Source of the DNA: Mycobacterium simulans
Lineage (GTDB): Bacteria; Actinomycetota; Actinomycetes; Mycobacteriales; Mycobacteriaceae
Assembly: GCF_900232995.1 (NCBI RefSeq)
Contig: NZ_OCVX01000003.1
Span: 1,338,027-1,402,026 of the forward strand
DNA length: 64,000 nucleotides
Reading direction: 5' to 3'
Of the stretch, positions 63,754 through 64,000 are shown piece after piece. Each line of letters opens with the position of its first letter. Position 1 is the first letter of the stretch. Made by a program: the position numbers and the translations under genes. The notes beneath the pieces are model-generated. The model worked only from the letters and a program-made list of their open reading frames with translations, had not been told where the DNA came from and did no database searches.

Positions 63754-63960
63754 CTAGGAGCCTGACTGCCCCGCCACGCCGTCGGCGCCGGGGGAGCCCG
63801 CGTTGCCGGCCGTTCCCGTTGCTCCAGCCGCCCCGATCAGCCCACCGCCCGCACCTGCGCTGCCGCCAATGCCTGCGGCACCCGCTGCGCCGCCGGTGCC
63901 GCCGGCACCACCATCGCCGCCCGAACCATCAGAGCCGCTGTTGCCGCCGCTAGACCCCGG
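63754..63960 (-). CDS. PE_PGRS protein, C-terminal fragment (gene runs off the contig)
   Basis: The minus strand encodes a Gly-Gly-X and Ala-rich stretch (GGDGGAGGTGGAAGAAG and similar) typical of the PGRS domain, ending NAGSPGADGVAGQSGS at TAG 63754-63756. The rest of the gene lies beyond the window. Contig breaks are common in such GC-rich repeats. Confidence 0.8.
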   Translation of the reverse strand, partial: PGSSGGNSGSDGSGGDGGAGGTGGAAGAAGIGGSAGAGGGLIGAAGATGTAGNAGSPGADGVAGQSGS

Positions 63961-64000
63961 CTCTTATACACATCTGACGCTGCCGCCCCCCCTCCTTGCG
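63961..64000. other. Nextera sequencing adapter and junk sequence at the contig end
   Basis: Bases 63961-63985 equal the Nextera mosaic end joined to the read-2 adapter (TTATACACATCTGACGCTGC is within it); 63986-64000 is low-complexity CCCCCCCTCCTTGCG. These 40 bases are not genomic. Confidence 0.95.

Overview
The window is high-GC actinobacterial DNA from a slow-growing Mycobacterium. PE, PE_PGRS and PPE-SVP proteins are present, and long stretches match the M. tuberculosis cell-wall locus Rv3813c to Rv3788 in gene order and protein sequence. It is not M. tuberculosis itself: gene content differs at several points and proteins carry many substitutions. A non-tuberculous slow grower related to the tuberculosis complex fits best; I cannot name the species. 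The right end (63961-64000) is Nextera adapter sequence, so the contig stops inside a PE_PGRS gene.

Layout, left to right. (1) 20-1686: an acyltransferase and a HAD phosphatase (Rv3814c-3816c/Rv3813c type). (2) 1754-11129: accessory DNA. It holds a DUF1190-like / glutathionylspermidine-synthase-like / DUF350 operon, a PE_PGRS62-type PE protein, a LysR regulator, an FAD oxidoreductase, two overlapping DUF202 membrane proteins, and a fused ornithine-decarboxylase-like/spermidine-synthase-like protein. (3) 11152-13974: PGRP amidase with LGFP repeats, and Erp. (4) 14218-20711: galactan and arabinan genes glf, glfT2, a PAP2 phosphatase, ubiA (DPPR synthase) and aftB in one tightly overlapping run. 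(5) 21065-33364: mycolate genes fbpA, mpt51, culp6, fadD32, pks13 and accD4. (6) 33374-39344: formamidase-like, fadE35, a secreted protein, an SGNH lipoprotein and an arylsulfotransferase-like lipoprotein. (7) 39424-45959: embB and embA on the minus strand. (8) 45960-53745: a block separating embA from embC, with 61-bp tandem repeats, a small secreted protein, two PPE-SVP proteins and an isoprenoid operon (idsB-idi-MFS-cis-prenyltransferase). (9) 53746-61866: embC, aftA, dprE2, dprE1 and a gtrA interrupted by a stop codon. (10) 61915-63960: a GreA-like factor, a divergent QueD-like/FolE-like pair and the end of a PE_PGRS gene.

How it works together: DprE1/DprE2 and UbiA/PAP2 make decaprenyl-phosphoryl-arabinose. 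AftA, AftB and EmbA/B/C polymerise it on the galactan built by Glf and GlfT2. FadD32, Pks13 and AccD4 make mycolates, and Ag85A attaches them to the arabinan. The most unusual elements are the isoprenoid operon inside emb, the decarboxylase-aminopropyltransferase fusion near an ATP-grasp amidoligase operon, and the FolE-like/QueD-like pair with altered active-site residues.
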